Below are positions 8,308 to 17,463 of a stretch of 64,000 nucleotides of DNA, piece after piece; within the stretch, counting starts at the first letter, position 1, and every line of letters begins with the position of its first letter. Origin of the DNA: Desulfomicrobium macestii (GTDB lineage Bacteria; Desulfobacterota; Desulfovibrionia; Desulfovibrionales; Desulfomicrobiaceae). The position numbers and the translations under genes are program-made. The notes below the pieces were generated by a model. That model searched no databases and was not told the DNA's origin. It saw only the letters and a list, made by a program, of their open reading frames with translations. The stretch is taken from positions 62,001-126,000 of the forward strand of contig NZ_JADBGG010000009.1 in NCBI RefSeq assembly GCF_014873765.1, written 5' to 3'.

Positions 8308-8366
8308 CGAGAAATATATTTTTCAACATATTAATAAGTTATATCCATAGCGAGGAGACATCCCCC

Positions 8367-10109
8367 ATGCTGTTCAGCAAATTCTACGTTCCCACCCTGA
8401 AGGAAACCCCGGCCGAGGCCGAGGTCATCAGCCACAAGCTTCTGCTGCGCGCGGGCATGATCCGCAAGCTGACCAGCGGCATCTACACCTACATGCCGCT
8501 GGGCCTTCGCGCCATCAACAAGGTCGCAAACATCGTGCGCGAGGAGATGAACCGGGCCGGGGCCCAGGAGATCTCCATGCCCATGGTGCAGCCGGCCGAC
8601 CTGTGGCAGGAGAGCGGGCGCTGGGATTTCTACGGCAAGGAGCTCCTGCGCCTGAAAGACCGTAACGGCCGCGACTACTGCCTCGGACCCACGCACGAGG
8701 AGGTCATCACCGACCTGGTCCGCGGCGAGGTCCGCTCCTACCGGCAGCTGCCCATCAACCTGTACCAGATCCAGACCAAGTTTCGCGACGAGATCCGTCC
8801 GCGCTTCGGCCTCATGCGCGGCCGCGAGTTCATCATGAAGGACGCCTACTCCTTCGACAAGGACGACGAGGGCGTGAACGCGAGCTACCAGGCCATGTAC
8901 GACGCCTACGAGCGCATCTTCACCCGCCTGGGCCTGGAGTTCCGCGCCGTCAGCGCCGACTCGGGGGCCATCGGCGGCAGTTTTTCCCATGAGTTCATGG
9001 TCCTGGCCGACACGGGCGAGGACACCCTGGCCGTGTGCACGTCCTGTTCCTACGCCGCCAACCTCGAGAAGGCCGAAACGAAGCCCCAGCCCATGTGCAC
9101 GCAGACCTGCGCCGCACATGAGCAGGTGGCCACTCCGGGCAAGCACACGGTGGAAGACGTGGCCGGATTCCTGGCCGTGGCCACGACCCAGGTCATGAAG
9201 ACCCTGCTCTTCGACGTGGACGGTAAATCCGTGGCCGTGCTGCTGCGCGGCGACCGCGAGGTCAACGACGTGAAGCTGAAAAACCTTCTCGGCGCGACCA
9301 GCGTCGAGCTGGCCACCCCGGAACAGGTCGTGGCCTGGACCGGCGCACCCGTGGGTTTTGCCGGACCTGTGGGACTGAAAGTCGACGCCATTTACGCGGA
9401 TCACGAGATCGCGGCGGGCACGGATTTTGTCTGCGGGGCCAACGCCGCCGACGCGCACCTGATCCATGTCGACCCGCGCCGCGACATCACCCTGTCCACG
9501 GACGCCGCGCCACTGGGTTACGCGGACCTGCGCTCCATCACCCTGGACGACCCCTGCCCGGCCTGCGGCGGTCCCCTGACCATGCCCAAGGGCATCGAGG
9601 TCGGCCATGTCTTCAAGCTCGGCACCAAGTATTCCAAGTCCATGAACGCCACCTTCCTGGACGAGAACGGCAAGGAGCAGGTCCTCATCATGGGCTGCTA
9701 CGGCATCGGCGTGAGCCGCGTGGTGGCCGCCAGCATCGAGCAGAACAACGACGCGAACGGCATGATCTTCCCGCCGTCCATCGCCCCCTTCGAGGTCAAC
9801 GTCCTGGCCATGTCCACCAAGGACGAGAAAGTCATGACCATGGGCCGCGAAATCCACGACTGGCTGGAGGGCCAGGGCATCGACACCCTGTTCGACGACC
9901 GCGATGAACGCCCGGGCGTGAAGTTCAACGAGGCCGACCTGCTGGGCTCCCCCATGCAGATCGTCATCGGCGGCAAGGGCCTGGAGCGGGGCGTGCTCGA
10001 GGCCAAGAACCGCAAGACCGGCGAGAAGAGGGAACTGCCCGTGGCGGACTGGAGGAATGCGGTTCTTGAGTGGCGCAAGGAAGTGATGAAGGAGTGGGGA
10101 CTGGCATAA
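8367..10109 (+). CDS. proS: Prolyl-tRNA synthetase
   Basis: 580 residues, a class II synthetase of the long bacterial type. Motif 1 lies around the [16 protein letters not shown] region and motif 2 contains [17 protein letters not shown]. An inserted editing domain that clears mischarged Ala-tRNA occupies roughly residues 230-390. Motif 3 has GCYGIGVSR, followed by a C-terminal anticodon-binding domain ([19 protein letters not shown]). GAGGAG precedes the ATG. It follows the glycohydrolase-like gene after 150 bp that contains the inverted repeat at 8275-8307. Confidence 0.97.
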   Translation: MLFSKFYVPTLKETPAEAEVISHKLLLRAGMIRKLTSGIYTYMPLGLRAINKVANIVREEMNRAGAQEISMPMVQPADLWQESGRWDFYGKELLRLKDRNGRDYCLGPTHEEVITDLVRGEVRSYRQLPINLYQIQTKFRDEIRPRFGLMRGREFIMKDAYSFDKDDEGVNASYQAMYDAYERIFTRLGLEFRAVSADSGAIGGSFSHEFMVLADTGEDTLAVCTSCSYAANLEKAETKPQPMCTQTCAAHEQVATPGKHTVEDVAGFLAVATTQVMKTLLFDVDGKSVAVLLRGDREVNDVKLKNLLGATSVELATPEQVVAWTGAPVGFAGPVGLKVDAIYADHEIAAGTDFVCGANAADAHLIHVDPRRDITLSTDAAPLGYADLRSITLDDPCPACGGPLTMPKGIEVGHVFKLGTKYSKSMNATFLDENGKEQVLIMGCYGIGVSRVVAASIEQNNDANGMIFPPSIAPFEVNVLAMSTKDEKVMTMGREIHDWLEGQGIDTLFDDRDERPGVKFNEADLLGSPMQIVIGGKGLERGVLEAKNRKTGEKRELPVADWRNAVLEWRKEVMKEWGLA

Positions 10110-10179
10110 CCTGCCGCCGCAGCAAGCCGGACTGATGCGACACTGTCGCGCCGGTCCGGCCCAACGGATATCATCCAAC

Positions 10180-10236
10180 ATGCACATATTCTCCGTCCTC
10201 ACCCTCACCCAAGCCGTCAGGGATGTCCTTGAGGGC
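10180..10236 (+). repeat. Left copy of a 57-bp direct repeat of the xseA start
   Basis: Matches 11358-11414 at 55 of 57 positions, starting at the ATG. The two copies bracket the DUF1016 gene. The right copy is the true start of xseA; this one is displaced about 1.18 kb upstream. Confidence 0.93.
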
Positions 10237-10308
10237 AAATACATCCTCACAATCACCGGTGAGACCTTCCAGTTACCCGGTAAGCGGAGAGCAGGGATCG
10301 TAGCATGA
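10180..10308 (+). pseudogene. Displaced xseA N-terminal fragment (42 codons), overlapping the DUF1016 start
   Basis: Translation starts MHIFSVLTLTQAVRDVLEG, which copies the first 19 residues of XseA with two changes. It then runs 23 unrelated codons to a TGA at 10306-10308. That stop overlaps the ATG of the DUF1016 gene in an ATGA arrangement (10305-10308), so the remnant could couple translation from the original xseA start signals into the inserted gene. It cannot encode a nuclease subunit by itself. It is either a scar of insertion or a purposely retained leader. Confidence 0.8.
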
Positions 10309-11345
10309 AAAAGCTTGTACTGCCGGAGACGACTGATTCAACCAGTCTCGTGAATACGCTCCGGGACTTGATCCGTCAGTCGCGGCAGCAGGTGCTGCGC
10401 AGCGTTGATACCATACAGGTGCAAACGTATTGGCAGATCGGCAGGCATATCGTTGAGTTCGAACAGGGCGGGCAGGCTCGAGCTGATTATGGTAAGCGGT
10501 TGTTATCCAATTTGGCGGACGCGCTGACCCAGGAATTCGGCAAAGGGTTTGATGAGCGTAACTTGCGGAATATGCGGGCTTTTTTTCAGTGCTTTCCAAA
10601 TTGGAACGCGGTGCGTTCCGAATTGAGCTGGACGCATTATCGCCTGCTGCTGCGGGTGGATTCAGCGGAGGCCCGCAACTGGTATATGGACGAAACGGCG
10701 GGGCAGAATTGGAGCACGCGGGTTTTAGAGCGGCAGATAGGCACCCTGTTTTACGAACGCCTGTTGTCCAGCAAGGATAAGCAGAGGTTGCTCGAAGATT
10801 CCCGAGAGCAGATGCGGTCGGAGATCGGTTCGCCACGTGACTTTGTACGCGATCCGGTCATGTTGGAATTTCTGGGCGTTCGTGATTTGGCAGGGTTGCT
10901 GGAGTCTGATTTGGAGCAGGCGCTCATGAACAAGCTCCAGCAATTTCTGCTGGAGCTTGGCAAGGGCTTTGCCTTTGTCGCACGCCAACAGCGCGTCAGC
11001 ACTGAAACGCAGGATTTTTATATTGACCTCGTGTTCTATAATTATGTGCTCAAGTGTTTTGTGCTGATCGATCTGAAGACAGGTCATCTTTCGCATCAGG
11101 ACATCGGTCAGATGGACATGTATGTGCGTCTGTATGACGATTTGCGACGCGGGGAGGGCGACAACCCGACTGTTGGGATATTGCTGTGCGGCAGCAGGGA
11201 TCACTCGGTTGTCAGGTATTCAGTATTGCATGAAAGCGAACATCTATTCGCCAGTAAATACAGGTTGGTGCTGCCGAGCGAAGAGGAACTGCGCCGGGAA
11301 CTGGACCGAGAAACTCAGGCCGCGCAGGCGCGGCAAAGCGAATAA
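10305..11345 (+). CDS. DUF1016/YhcG family PD-(D/E)xK nuclease domain protein
   Basis: 346 residues. The N-terminal DUF1016 domain (about 15-170) has YWQIGRHIVEFEQGG, GFDERNLRNMR and SWTHYRLLLRV. The C-terminal YhcG nuclease-like domain (about 190-330) has FYIDLVFYN and LIDLKTG as the D...(D/E)xK core, with Asp in place of the common Glu. The family is often found in accessory and mobile DNA and its cellular role is not settled. The gene is less GC-rich than its neighbours, sits between two copies of the xseA start, and ends 12 bp before the intact xseA ATG. These points suggest an insertion that rebuilt its target. Confidence 0.88.
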   Translation: MKKLVLPETTDSTSLVNTLRDLIRQSRQQVLRSVDTIQVQTYWQIGRHIVEFEQGGQARADYGKRLLSNLADALTQEFGKGFDERNLRNMRAFFQCFPNWNAVRSELSWTHYRLLLRVDSAEARNWYMDETAGQNWSTRVLERQIGTLFYERLLSSKDKQRLLEDSREQMRSEIGSPRDFVRDPVMLEFLGVRDLAGLLESDLEQALMNKLQQFLLELGKGFAFVARQQRVSTETQDFYIDLVFYNYVLKCFVLIDLKTGHLSHQDIGQMDMYVRLYDDLRRGEGDNPTVGILLCGSRDHSVVRYSVLHESEHLFASKYRLVLPSEEELRRELDRETQAAQARQSE

Positions 11346-11357
11346 AAGAAGCCGTCC

Positions 11358-11414
11358 ATGCACATATTCTCCGTCCGCACCCTCACCCAAGCCGTCAAGG
11401 ATGTCCTTGAGGGC
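11358..11414 (+). repeat. Right copy of the 57-bp direct repeat (true xseA start)
   Basis: Partner of 10180-10236. It continues in frame into full-length xseA. The two mismatches between the copies are both within the first 14 codons. Confidence 0.93.
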
Positions 11415-12728
11415 GAGTTCCCTTTTGTCTGGGTGCGTGGGCAGGTTTCGAACCTTTCCAGGCCTCCGTCCGGGCATGTGTATTTTTCCTTGAAGGACGA
11501 TGACGCCACCTTGAGCGTGGTCTGGTTCAAGGGGGCTCAGCCCAAGGGCGCCGCTGATGGTGGCGAGCGGGTCAATCCTGTCACCGGAGAGGTTGAGAGC
11601 GGGGAGCCCTTTCAGCTTGGCGATGGGCAGGAAGTGCTCGTGGCCGGGCGCATGAACGTCTATCCGCCGCGCGGGGCCTATCAGCTGGTGGCGGAGCTTG
11701 TGCAGGGACAGGGGCTGGGCGAGCTGGCCGTGGCCTTCGAGGCCATGAAGGCCAAGCTGGCAGCCAAGGGGTATTTCGATCCGGACCGCAAGATGAGCCC
11801 GCCGCGCAACCCGCGTCGGGTCGCCGTGGTCACGGCTCCCCAGGGCGCGGCCTTGCAGGATTTTTTGCGTATAGCCGGTGAGCGGGGGTACGGCGCCACC
11901 ATTCGGGTGTATCCTAGCCTGGTGCAGGGCGAGAGCGCTTCGGCCCAGATTTCCGCGGCCCTGGACCGCGCCGACCGCGACGGCTGGGCCGAGGTCATCG
12001 TGCTCATTCGCGGCGGCGGCTCTCTTGAGGATCTTTGGGCCTTCAACACCGAACCCGTGGCCGAGGCCATCTTCCGCTCGCGCCTGCCCGTGGTCTGCGG
12101 GGTCGGGCATGAGGTGGATACGACCATCGCGGACATGGTGGCGGATCAGCGCGCGGCTACGCCCTCTCACGCGGCGCAGCTTTTGTGGACGGAGCGCGGC
12201 GTACTGCTTCAGCAGGCCGACGAGATTTTTCTGGCCTTGACCCGTGGCATGGGCCGTTTGCTGGACGTGCGCGAGCGGAACCTGCAACAGCAGACGCAGG
12301 GGCTGAACTGGCATTCTCCGGCCAGGCGCATCGAGCGCTGGGGCTTTGAACTGGAAAGGCTTCAGGACCGCCTGCGCCAGGCCGCCCGGACACAGCTCGA
12401 AAGTCGCGCCACGACCCTGGCGCGTCTGGAGGATCGCTTGCATCGTTCTTTTGGTCCGGCCGCGATGCTGTCCCTGCGTTCCGATCTGGATCGCGCCGAC
12501 GCGGCCCTGGAGCAGGCCGGAGCACGTTTTGTGCGCATCCGCCTGGAGGCCCTGCGCGGGTTTGAGGGCCGTCTTGCCGCTCTTGACCCGGCTGCTCCAC
12601 TGGCGCGAGGCTACGCTCTGGTTCGGGGATCGGTCGGTTTTGTGCGTTCGCGGGAGGATGTGCGGGCGGGGGATCAAATCCGCGTACAGGTCGCGGACGG
12701 GGAATTTTCAGCGGAGGTGCTGCCATGA
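11358..12728 (+). CDS. xseA: Exodeoxyribonuclease VII large subunit
   Basis: 456 residues. The N-terminal OB-fold (FPFVWVRGQVSNLSRP, HVYFSLKDDDATLSVVWFK) binds single-stranded DNA. The central nuclease domain has RVAVVTAPQGAALQDF, RGGGSLEDLWAFN, CGVGHEVDTTIADMVAD and DQRAATPSHAA. A long helical C-terminal region follows (about 270-400), as expected for binding multiple XseB copies. With XseB it degrades single-stranded DNA to oligonucleotides. Its stop overlaps the next gene by 4 bp, and xseB lies two genes downstream. The DUF1016 insertion upstream leaves the coding sequence intact but must affect its expression signals. Confidence 0.96.
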   Translation: MHIFSVRTLTQAVKDVLEGEFPFVWVRGQVSNLSRPPSGHVYFSLKDDDATLSVVWFKGAQPKGAADGGERVNPVTGEVESGEPFQLGDGQEVLVAGRMNVYPPRGAYQLVAELVQGQGLGELAVAFEAMKAKLAAKGYFDPDRKMSPPRNPRRVAVVTAPQGAALQDFLRIAGERGYGATIRVYPSLVQGESASAQISAALDRADRDGWAEVIVLIRGGGSLEDLWAFNTEPVAEAIFRSRLPVVCGVGHEVDTTIADMVADQRAATPSHAAQLLWTERGVLLQQADEIFLALTRGMGRLLDVRERNLQQQTQGLNWHSPARRIERWGFELERLQDRLRQAARTQLESRATTLARLEDRLHRSFGPAAMLSLRSDLDRADAALEQAGARFVRIRLEALRGFEGRLAALDPAAPLARGYALVRGSVGFVRSREDVRAGDQIRVQVADGEFSAEVLP

Positions 12729-13600
12729 TGTTGCGACGCGTTCTTTTTTTCATGCTTGCGTTCTTGACGTTTCCGGTCGTGCAGGGCGCTGCCCTGCATG
12801 CCGCGCAGCTTCGTCTGGAATGCCCCGAGGTCATCGGCATTGGCTTGCCGTTCGTGGTCAGGGTCGAATCCGACGCGCCTCTGGACAGGCTCCGCGTGGA
12901 GTGGGCCGGGAAGACGCTGCAAGTACCGGGGGCCGGGAAGTCGAGCGTGGAATTCCTGCTCGGCACGGATGTCCTGAAGTCCAAACCCGGCACCGAGACT
13001 CTGCGCATTCTCAAGCTGGGCCACGATCCTCTGGCCGTACAGACTTCGATTCTGATCGAGGATCGTGAATTTCCCGAGCAGCGCCTGACCGTGCCGACGG
13101 AAATGGCCAGCCCTCCGGCGGCGGTACAGGAGCGCATCGCGCGGGAAAACGCCGAGGTGCGCGCGGTGCTGGGCACGGTTTCGCCGGACAACCATCTGGT
13201 CCTGCCGTTCATGCGCCCGGTTCCGGGCGAAGTCAGCAGCGCCTACGGCCTGAAGCGATTCTTCAACGATCTGGAACGCAATCCCCACCGTGGACTCGAT
13301 CTGCGGGCCGCGCTGGGAGACCCCGTGCGGGCCGCCGCGCCCGGGCGGATCGTGCTGGCCGCGGATCATTATTATGGCGGCCGTTCTGTTTTTCTTGATC
13401 ACGGTCTGGGCGTGTTCACGGTCTACATGCATCTGGACGAGTTCAAGGTCAGGCAGGGCGACATGGTCGAGGCCGGAGATGTCGTCGGGCTGGCGGGTCA
13501 GACCGGCCGGGTCACCGGTCCGCATCTGCACCTGGGGCTTTATGTGCTCGATCTGGCAATGGACCCGGCAGCTCTTTTTTTCGCAAATTCTGTCCAATAA
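12725..13600 (+). CDS. Exported M23-family metallopeptidase (LytM-type)
   Basis: 291 residues with an N-terminal signal peptide (hydrophobic residues about 6-24, ending near GAALHA). The C-terminal third is an M23 domain: HRGLDLRAALGDPVRAAAPG, YMHLDEF and GPHLHLGLY, with the His/Asp zinc ligands present. Members cut peptidoglycan peptide cross-links in the periplasm or regulate other hydrolases. The start codon overlaps the end of xseA (ATGA), and xseB follows after 11 bp, so expression is tied to the exonuclease VII genes. A functional link between the two activities is not evident. Confidence 0.93.
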   Translation: MMLRRVLFFMLAFLTFPVVQGAALHAAQLRLECPEVIGIGLPFVVRVESDAPLDRLRVEWAGKTLQVPGAGKSSVEFLLGTDVLKSKPGTETLRILKLGHDPLAVQTSILIEDREFPEQRLTVPTEMASPPAAVQERIARENAEVRAVLGTVSPDNHLVLPFMRPVPGEVSSAYGLKRFFNDLERNPHRGLDLRAALGDPVRAAAPGRIVLAADHYYGGRSVFLDHGLGVFTVYMHLDEFKVRQGDMVEAGDVVGLAGQTGRVTGPHLHLGLYVLDLAMDPAALFFANSVQ

Positions 13601-13611
13601 TAAGGCAAGAC

Positions 13612-13839
13612 ATGGCTAAGACACAGCAATCTTTCGAAAAGCGGCTGGAGCGGGTCAAGGAGATCACGGCGATGCTTGAAGGCGGAGACCTGCCTCTTGA
13701 GCAGGGGGTGAAGCTCTTTCAGGAAGGCGTGCGTCTCTCCAGGGAGTGCGGCGCGGAACTTGAGCAGGCCCGCATCATCGTGGAGAGCGCCGGTCAGGAG
13801 CCCCCGGCGGAGTCCGGTGTTCCGGGAGACGAGGCATGA
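13612..13839 (+). CDS. xseB: Exodeoxyribonuclease VII small subunit
   Basis: 75 residues, normal for XseB. It has the conserved helical core SFEKRLERVKEITAMLEGG followed by DLPLEQGVKLFQEGVRLSREC, which forms the dimeric coiled coil that wraps on XseA. The acidic tail is dispensable-looking. It overlaps ispA by 4 bp (ATGA), so translation is probably coupled. Confidence 0.95.
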   Translation: MAKTQQSFEKRLERVKEITAMLEGGDLPLEQGVKLFQEGVRLSRECGAELEQARIIVESAGQEPPAESGVPGDEA

Positions 13840-14723
13840 ATCCGCGAGAAATGAAGGTCGAACTGGGGGCCCTGGGCGCCTTGGTGGAATCCCGCCTGGC
13901 CACGATTTTCAGCGACGGTCTGACTCCCGAGCGACTGGCCGCCTCCATGGACTACTCGCTCATGGCCGGGGGCAAACGGCTGCGTCCGGTGCTCTGTCTG
14001 GCCTGGGCGGAACTGGCCGGGGGCCGCGCGGACAAGGTGCTTGATTTCGCCTGCGCCATCGAGTGCATCCACACCTATTCCCTCATTCATGACGACCTGC
14101 CGGCCATGGACGACGATGACCTGCGTCGGGGCAAGCCCTCCAACCACAAGCAGTTCGACGAAGCCACGGCCATCCTGGCCGGAGACGGCCTGCTGACCGA
14201 GGCCTTCACCCTGGCCTCGTCGCTTGAGCTGCAACCGGACAGGATTCTCAAGGCCATTTTTCACCTCTCGACTGCTGCCGGTCCGCGTGGCATGGTCGGC
14301 GGCCAGGTTTTGGACATGGGCCTGACCGGCAAATCTGCAAGCCTGCCGCAATTGCGCGAGATGCATGCCAAGAAGACCGGGGCGCTGATCGAGACTTCCT
14401 GTGTCACGGGCTGCATTCTCGGCGGCGGAGGCGATTCCGATCAGGCCTTGGCCTCGGAATACGGCCGGGCCATCGGGCTGGCTTTTCAGGTTACGGACGA
14501 CATTCTGGACGTGATCGGGGACGAGGCTGCCCTCGGCAAGCCCGTGGGCAGCGATGAGGCCCAGGGCAAGTCGACCTATCCGGCCCTGCTCGGCATCGAC
14601 CAGAGCCGGGTTCTGGCCAGGCAGAGCGTGGATCAGGCCTTGGCCGCGCTGTCCGGGTTTTCACACCCCCGCGCCGATTTTCTGCGGGCCGTCGGCCTCT
14701 ATATTTTGGATCGAACGCATTAG
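13836..14723 (+). CDS. ispA: Polyprenyl (farnesyl/geranyl) diphosphate synthase
   Basis: 295 residues. It is a trans-prenyltransferase condensing IPP with allylic diphosphates. The first aspartate-rich motif is in HDDLPAMDDDDLRRG and the second in FQVTDDILDVIGD. GGKRLRPVLC binds diphosphate. It sits between xseB and dxs, the common xseB-ispA-dxs order of proteobacteria, so farnesyl diphosphate synthase is the likely activity. Product length cannot be read with certainty. Confidence 0.95.
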   Translation: MNPREMKVELGALGALVESRLATIFSDGLTPERLAASMDYSLMAGGKRLRPVLCLAWAELAGGRADKVLDFACAIECIHTYSLIHDDLPAMDDDDLRRGKPSNHKQFDEATAILAGDGLLTEAFTLASSLELQPDRILKAIFHLSTAAGPRGMVGGQVLDMGLTGKSASLPQLREMHAKKTGALIETSCVTGCILGGGGDSDQALASEYGRAIGLAFQVTDDILDVIGDEAALGKPVGSDEAQGKSTYPALLGIDQSRVLARQSVDQALAALSGFSHPRADFLRAVGLYILDRTH

Positions 14724-14731
14724 GAGCATAA

Positions 14732-16639
14732 ATGACTGAGCAAATCCTGCAGGAACTTTTTCCCACTCTGGCCGCCATCAAGAGTCCCGGCGATGTGCAG
14801 ACCCTGGATGAAAAGGAACTGACCAGGCTTGGCGAAGAGATTCGCCGCATGATCATTCAGACTGTGTCCGCCACGGGTGGGCATCTGGCCCCGTCCCTTG
14901 GCGTGGTGGAACTGACCATGGCGCTTTTGCGCGTCTTCAACCCCGCCCGCGATCGCATCGTCTGGGACGTGGGGCATCAGGCCTATGCCTACAAACTCCT
15001 GACCGGCCGCCTGGATCGTTTCCACACCCTGCGCCAGTTGGACGGCATCAGCGGTTTTCCCCGCACCTGCGAAAGCCCTTACGACCACTTCGGCGTGGGC
15101 CACTCCTCGACCTCCATCTCCGCCGCCCTGGGCATGGCCGCGGCCCGCGACCTGGCTCATCAGGACCACAAGGTCGTGGCCGTCATCGGCGACGGCTCCA
15201 TGACCGCCGGGCTCGCTTACGAAGGCCTCAATCAGGCCGGCGGACTGGGCAAGGATCTGGTGGTGGTGCTGAACGACAACGAGATGTCCATTTCGCGCAA
15301 TGTCGGGGCGCTGTCGTCATTCCTCAGTCGGAAGCTGTCCAAGCGCTGGGTGCAGCGGTTCAAGAAGGAAGCCGAGAGCATCATGCGCCAGATCCCGAAG
15401 ATCGGCGACGACATCGCCGAATACGCCCGTCGCAGCGAGGACTCCCTGAAGAGCTTCTTTACGCCGGGCATGCTTTTCGAGGCTTTTCGCTTCACGTATA
15501 TCGGTCCCTTGCAGGGGCACGACATGCGCATGCTGACCAACGTTTTCCAGCAGACCAGGGAGCTTGAGGGACCGATTCTGGTTCATGTCCTGACCAAGAA
15601 GGGCAAGGGCTACGCGCCGGCCGAAACCAACCCGACCTTTTATCACGGCGTGGGCTGTTTCGAGCCCGAGACCGGCGCGGCCCGAAAGTTCGATGCCTGC
15701 GCACTGCCGAGCTACACCGAGGTTTTCGGTTCCACGCTGTGCAAGCTGGCCGAGGAGGACGAGCGCGTCGTGGCCATCACCGCCGCCATGCCTGAAGGCA
15801 CCGGAGTGAGCTGCTTCGCGGATAAATATCCGGAACGCTTTTTCGACGTCGGCATCTGCGAACAGCACGCCGTGACCTTTGCCGCCGGCCTCGCCTCCCA
15901 GGGCATGAAGCCTGTGGTCGCCATCTATTCGACCTTCATGCAGCGCTCCTACGATCAGATCGTGCACGACGTCTGTCTGCAGAACCTGAACGTGACCCTC
16001 TGCCTGGACCGGGGCGGTCTGGTGGGGGAGGACGGAGCCACCCATCACGGCGTTTACGATCTGTCCTTCTTGCGTCACATCCCCAACCTAGTGGTCATGG
16101 CCCCGCGCAATGAACCCGAACTGCAGCACATGCTGGCCACGGCCCTGGCTTTTGACGGCCCCGTGGCCCTGCGTTACCCGCGCGGAGTGGGCGAAGGCGC
16201 GCCTCTGGCACAGACGCCGACGATCCTGCCCATCGGACAGGGGGAGCTGCTGCGCGAGGGCACGGACGGAGTCGTCGTGGCGCTCGGCAGCCGCGTCAGC
16301 CCCGCGCTGGAAGCGGCGCGCATGCTGTGCGAGGAGACGGGCAAGGACGTGGCCGTGTTCAACGCCCGCTTCGTCAAACCCCTGCCCGCAGAGCAACTTC
16401 TGGCCTTGGCCGCATCGCAGCCTTTCATGCTTCTGGTCGAGGAGAACGCCTTGCCCGGAGGATTCGGTTCCGCCGTGCTTGAGCTTTTGGCCGATCACGA
16501 CGCGCTTTCAAACCTGCGCGTGAGACGCCTTGGCGTTCCCGACCGTTTCGTCGAGCATGGCAGTCAGAAGGAACTGCGGGCCAGACTGGGCATCAATCGG
16601 GACGGTATCTTGAAGGCATTGCATGCCCTGGTGCGTTGA
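14732..16639 (+). CDS. dxs: 1-deoxy-D-xylulose-5-phosphate synthase
   Basis: 635 residues. It is a thiamine-diphosphate enzyme making DXP from pyruvate and glyceraldehyde 3-phosphate, the entry step of the MEP pathway. Visible motifs: WDVGHQAYAYKLLTGR, VIGDGSMTAGLAYEGLN (the ThDP motif), GPLQGHDM, the central DVGICEQHAVTFAAGLA and YDQIVHDVCLQN. The C-terminal transketolase domain is complete. It starts 8 bp after ispA and is followed by a strong terminator, so it closes the operon that begins at xseA or proS. Confidence 0.97.
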   Translation: MTEQILQELFPTLAAIKSPGDVQTLDEKELTRLGEEIRRMIIQTVSATGGHLAPSLGVVELTMALLRVFNPARDRIVWDVGHQAYAYKLLTGRLDRFHTLRQLDGISGFPRTCESPYDHFGVGHSSTSISAALGMAAARDLAHQDHKVVAVIGDGSMTAGLAYEGLNQAGGLGKDLVVVLNDNEMSISRNVGALSSFLSRKLSKRWVQRFKKEAESIMRQIPKIGDDIAEYARRSEDSLKSFFTPGMLFEAFRFTYIGPLQGHDMRMLTNVFQQTRELEGPILVHVLTKKGKGYAPAETNPTFYHGVGCFEPETGAARKFDACALPSYTEVFGSTLCKLAEEDERVVAITAAMPEGTGVSCFADKYPERFFDVGICEQHAVTFAAGLASQGMKPVVAIYSTFMQRSYDQIVHDVCLQNLNVTLCLDRGGLVGEDGATHHGVYDLSFLRHIPNLVVMAPRNEPELQHMLATALAFDGPVALRYPRGVGEGAPLAQTPTILPIGQGELLREGTDGVVVALGSRVSPALEAARMLCEETGKDVAVFNARFVKPLPAEQLLALAASQPFMLLVEENALPGGFGSAVLELLADHDALSNLRVRRLGVPDRFVEHGSQKELRARLGINRDGILKALHALVR

Positions 16640-16681
16640 TTTTCAGCATCCCTTTCCGATTCGGCGCAGCAAGCGCCGGTA

Positions 16682-16720
16682 CACGTCAAAAAGCCCGGTC
16701 AGATCGGGCTTTTTGACGTG
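16682..16720. terminator. Bidirectional terminator between dxs and the universal stress gene
   Basis: CACGTCAAAAAGCCCG pairs with CGGGCTTTTTGACGTG around a 7-nt loop. The stem includes an A5/T5 tract, so it can act for dxs on the plus strand and for the convergent universal stress protein gene. Confidence 0.85.
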
Positions 16721-16760
16721 GTGACGTTCCGGTCTGCGCCCGGGATCACGCCTGTCCTGC

Positions 16761-17183
16761 TTACTTCTTGATCACCATGACCGAGCATGGGGAATGCGAA
16801 ACAACCTTGCTTGAGACGCTGCCGATGAGGAACCGTTCAACCGCTCCCGCGCCCTTGTTGCCGATGATTATGAGGTCGATTCCGTTCTTCTCGGCATATT
16901 CGACGATGGCGTCGGCCGGAGACGGGCTTTCCTGCACCACGACATTCACCTTGGCGTCGGCGGCCTTGGCCTGATCCTTGATACGCTGCACGGTTTCCTG
17001 AACGCCTTGGCGAATCTTTTCCTGAAATTCCCCTGAAATTTCTCCAAGATACAGGTTGTTGAAGGGCGCGGTGGAAATGGTCAGGGTCGTAAGTTCCGCG
17101 TTTTCCTTGGCCGCGGTTTCCATTGCCTTCTTGAGCACCAGAGTTGCGTAGGTCGATTGATCGAGAGCCGCCAGGATCTTCAT
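16761..17183 (-). CDS. Universal stress protein (UspA family)
   Basis: 140 residues, a single Usp domain. The N-terminal strand is KILAALDQSTYA, and near the C terminus the nucleotide-binding signature IIIGNKGAGAVERFLIGSVSSKV matches G2xG9G(S/T). ATP binding is therefore likely. AAGGAGG lies 8 bp before the ATG. It is monocistronic, with a roughly 245-bp upstream spacer (17184-17429) in which I found no gene. What stress it serves is unknown. Confidence 0.93.
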   Translation of the reverse strand: MKILAALDQSTYATLVLKKAMETAAKENAELTTLTISTAPFNNLYLGEISGEFQEKIRQGVQETVQRIKDQAKAADAKVNVVVQESPSPADAIVEYAEKNGIDLIIIGNKGAGAVERFLIGSVSSKVVSHSPCSVMVIKK

Positions 17184-17422
17184 GCTTTCATCCTCCTTTT
17201 ATACAGGTTTCTTTTGTCCTCCATGCAAGGCAAAATCACATCGTCTGTATCAAGCGAGGAAAAGTGGTGGTATCGCGGATTGAACTGTCGGAAGTTGATC
17301 AGGCGATGTTTGGTAAAAACATAACTCTCCGGGCGTCCTTTGGCAACGTTTGAGCAAAAATGAATCGCTTCAGGTCGACTGCTTCGGAAATCAACAGGCA
17401 GAGGCGCATCAATGCGGGTGAT

Positions 17423-17458
17423 AAAAAACGTGCAGACCCGTACTTTCCGGGCCCGCAC
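17423..17458 (-). terminator. Terminator downstream of the pirin gene
   Basis: On the minus strand GTGCGGGCCCG pairs with CGGGTCTGCAC (11 bp with two G-T pairs) around GAAAGTA, followed by a run of six T. It starts just after the pirin stop codon. Confidence 0.85.
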
Positions 17459-17463
17459 GCTTT

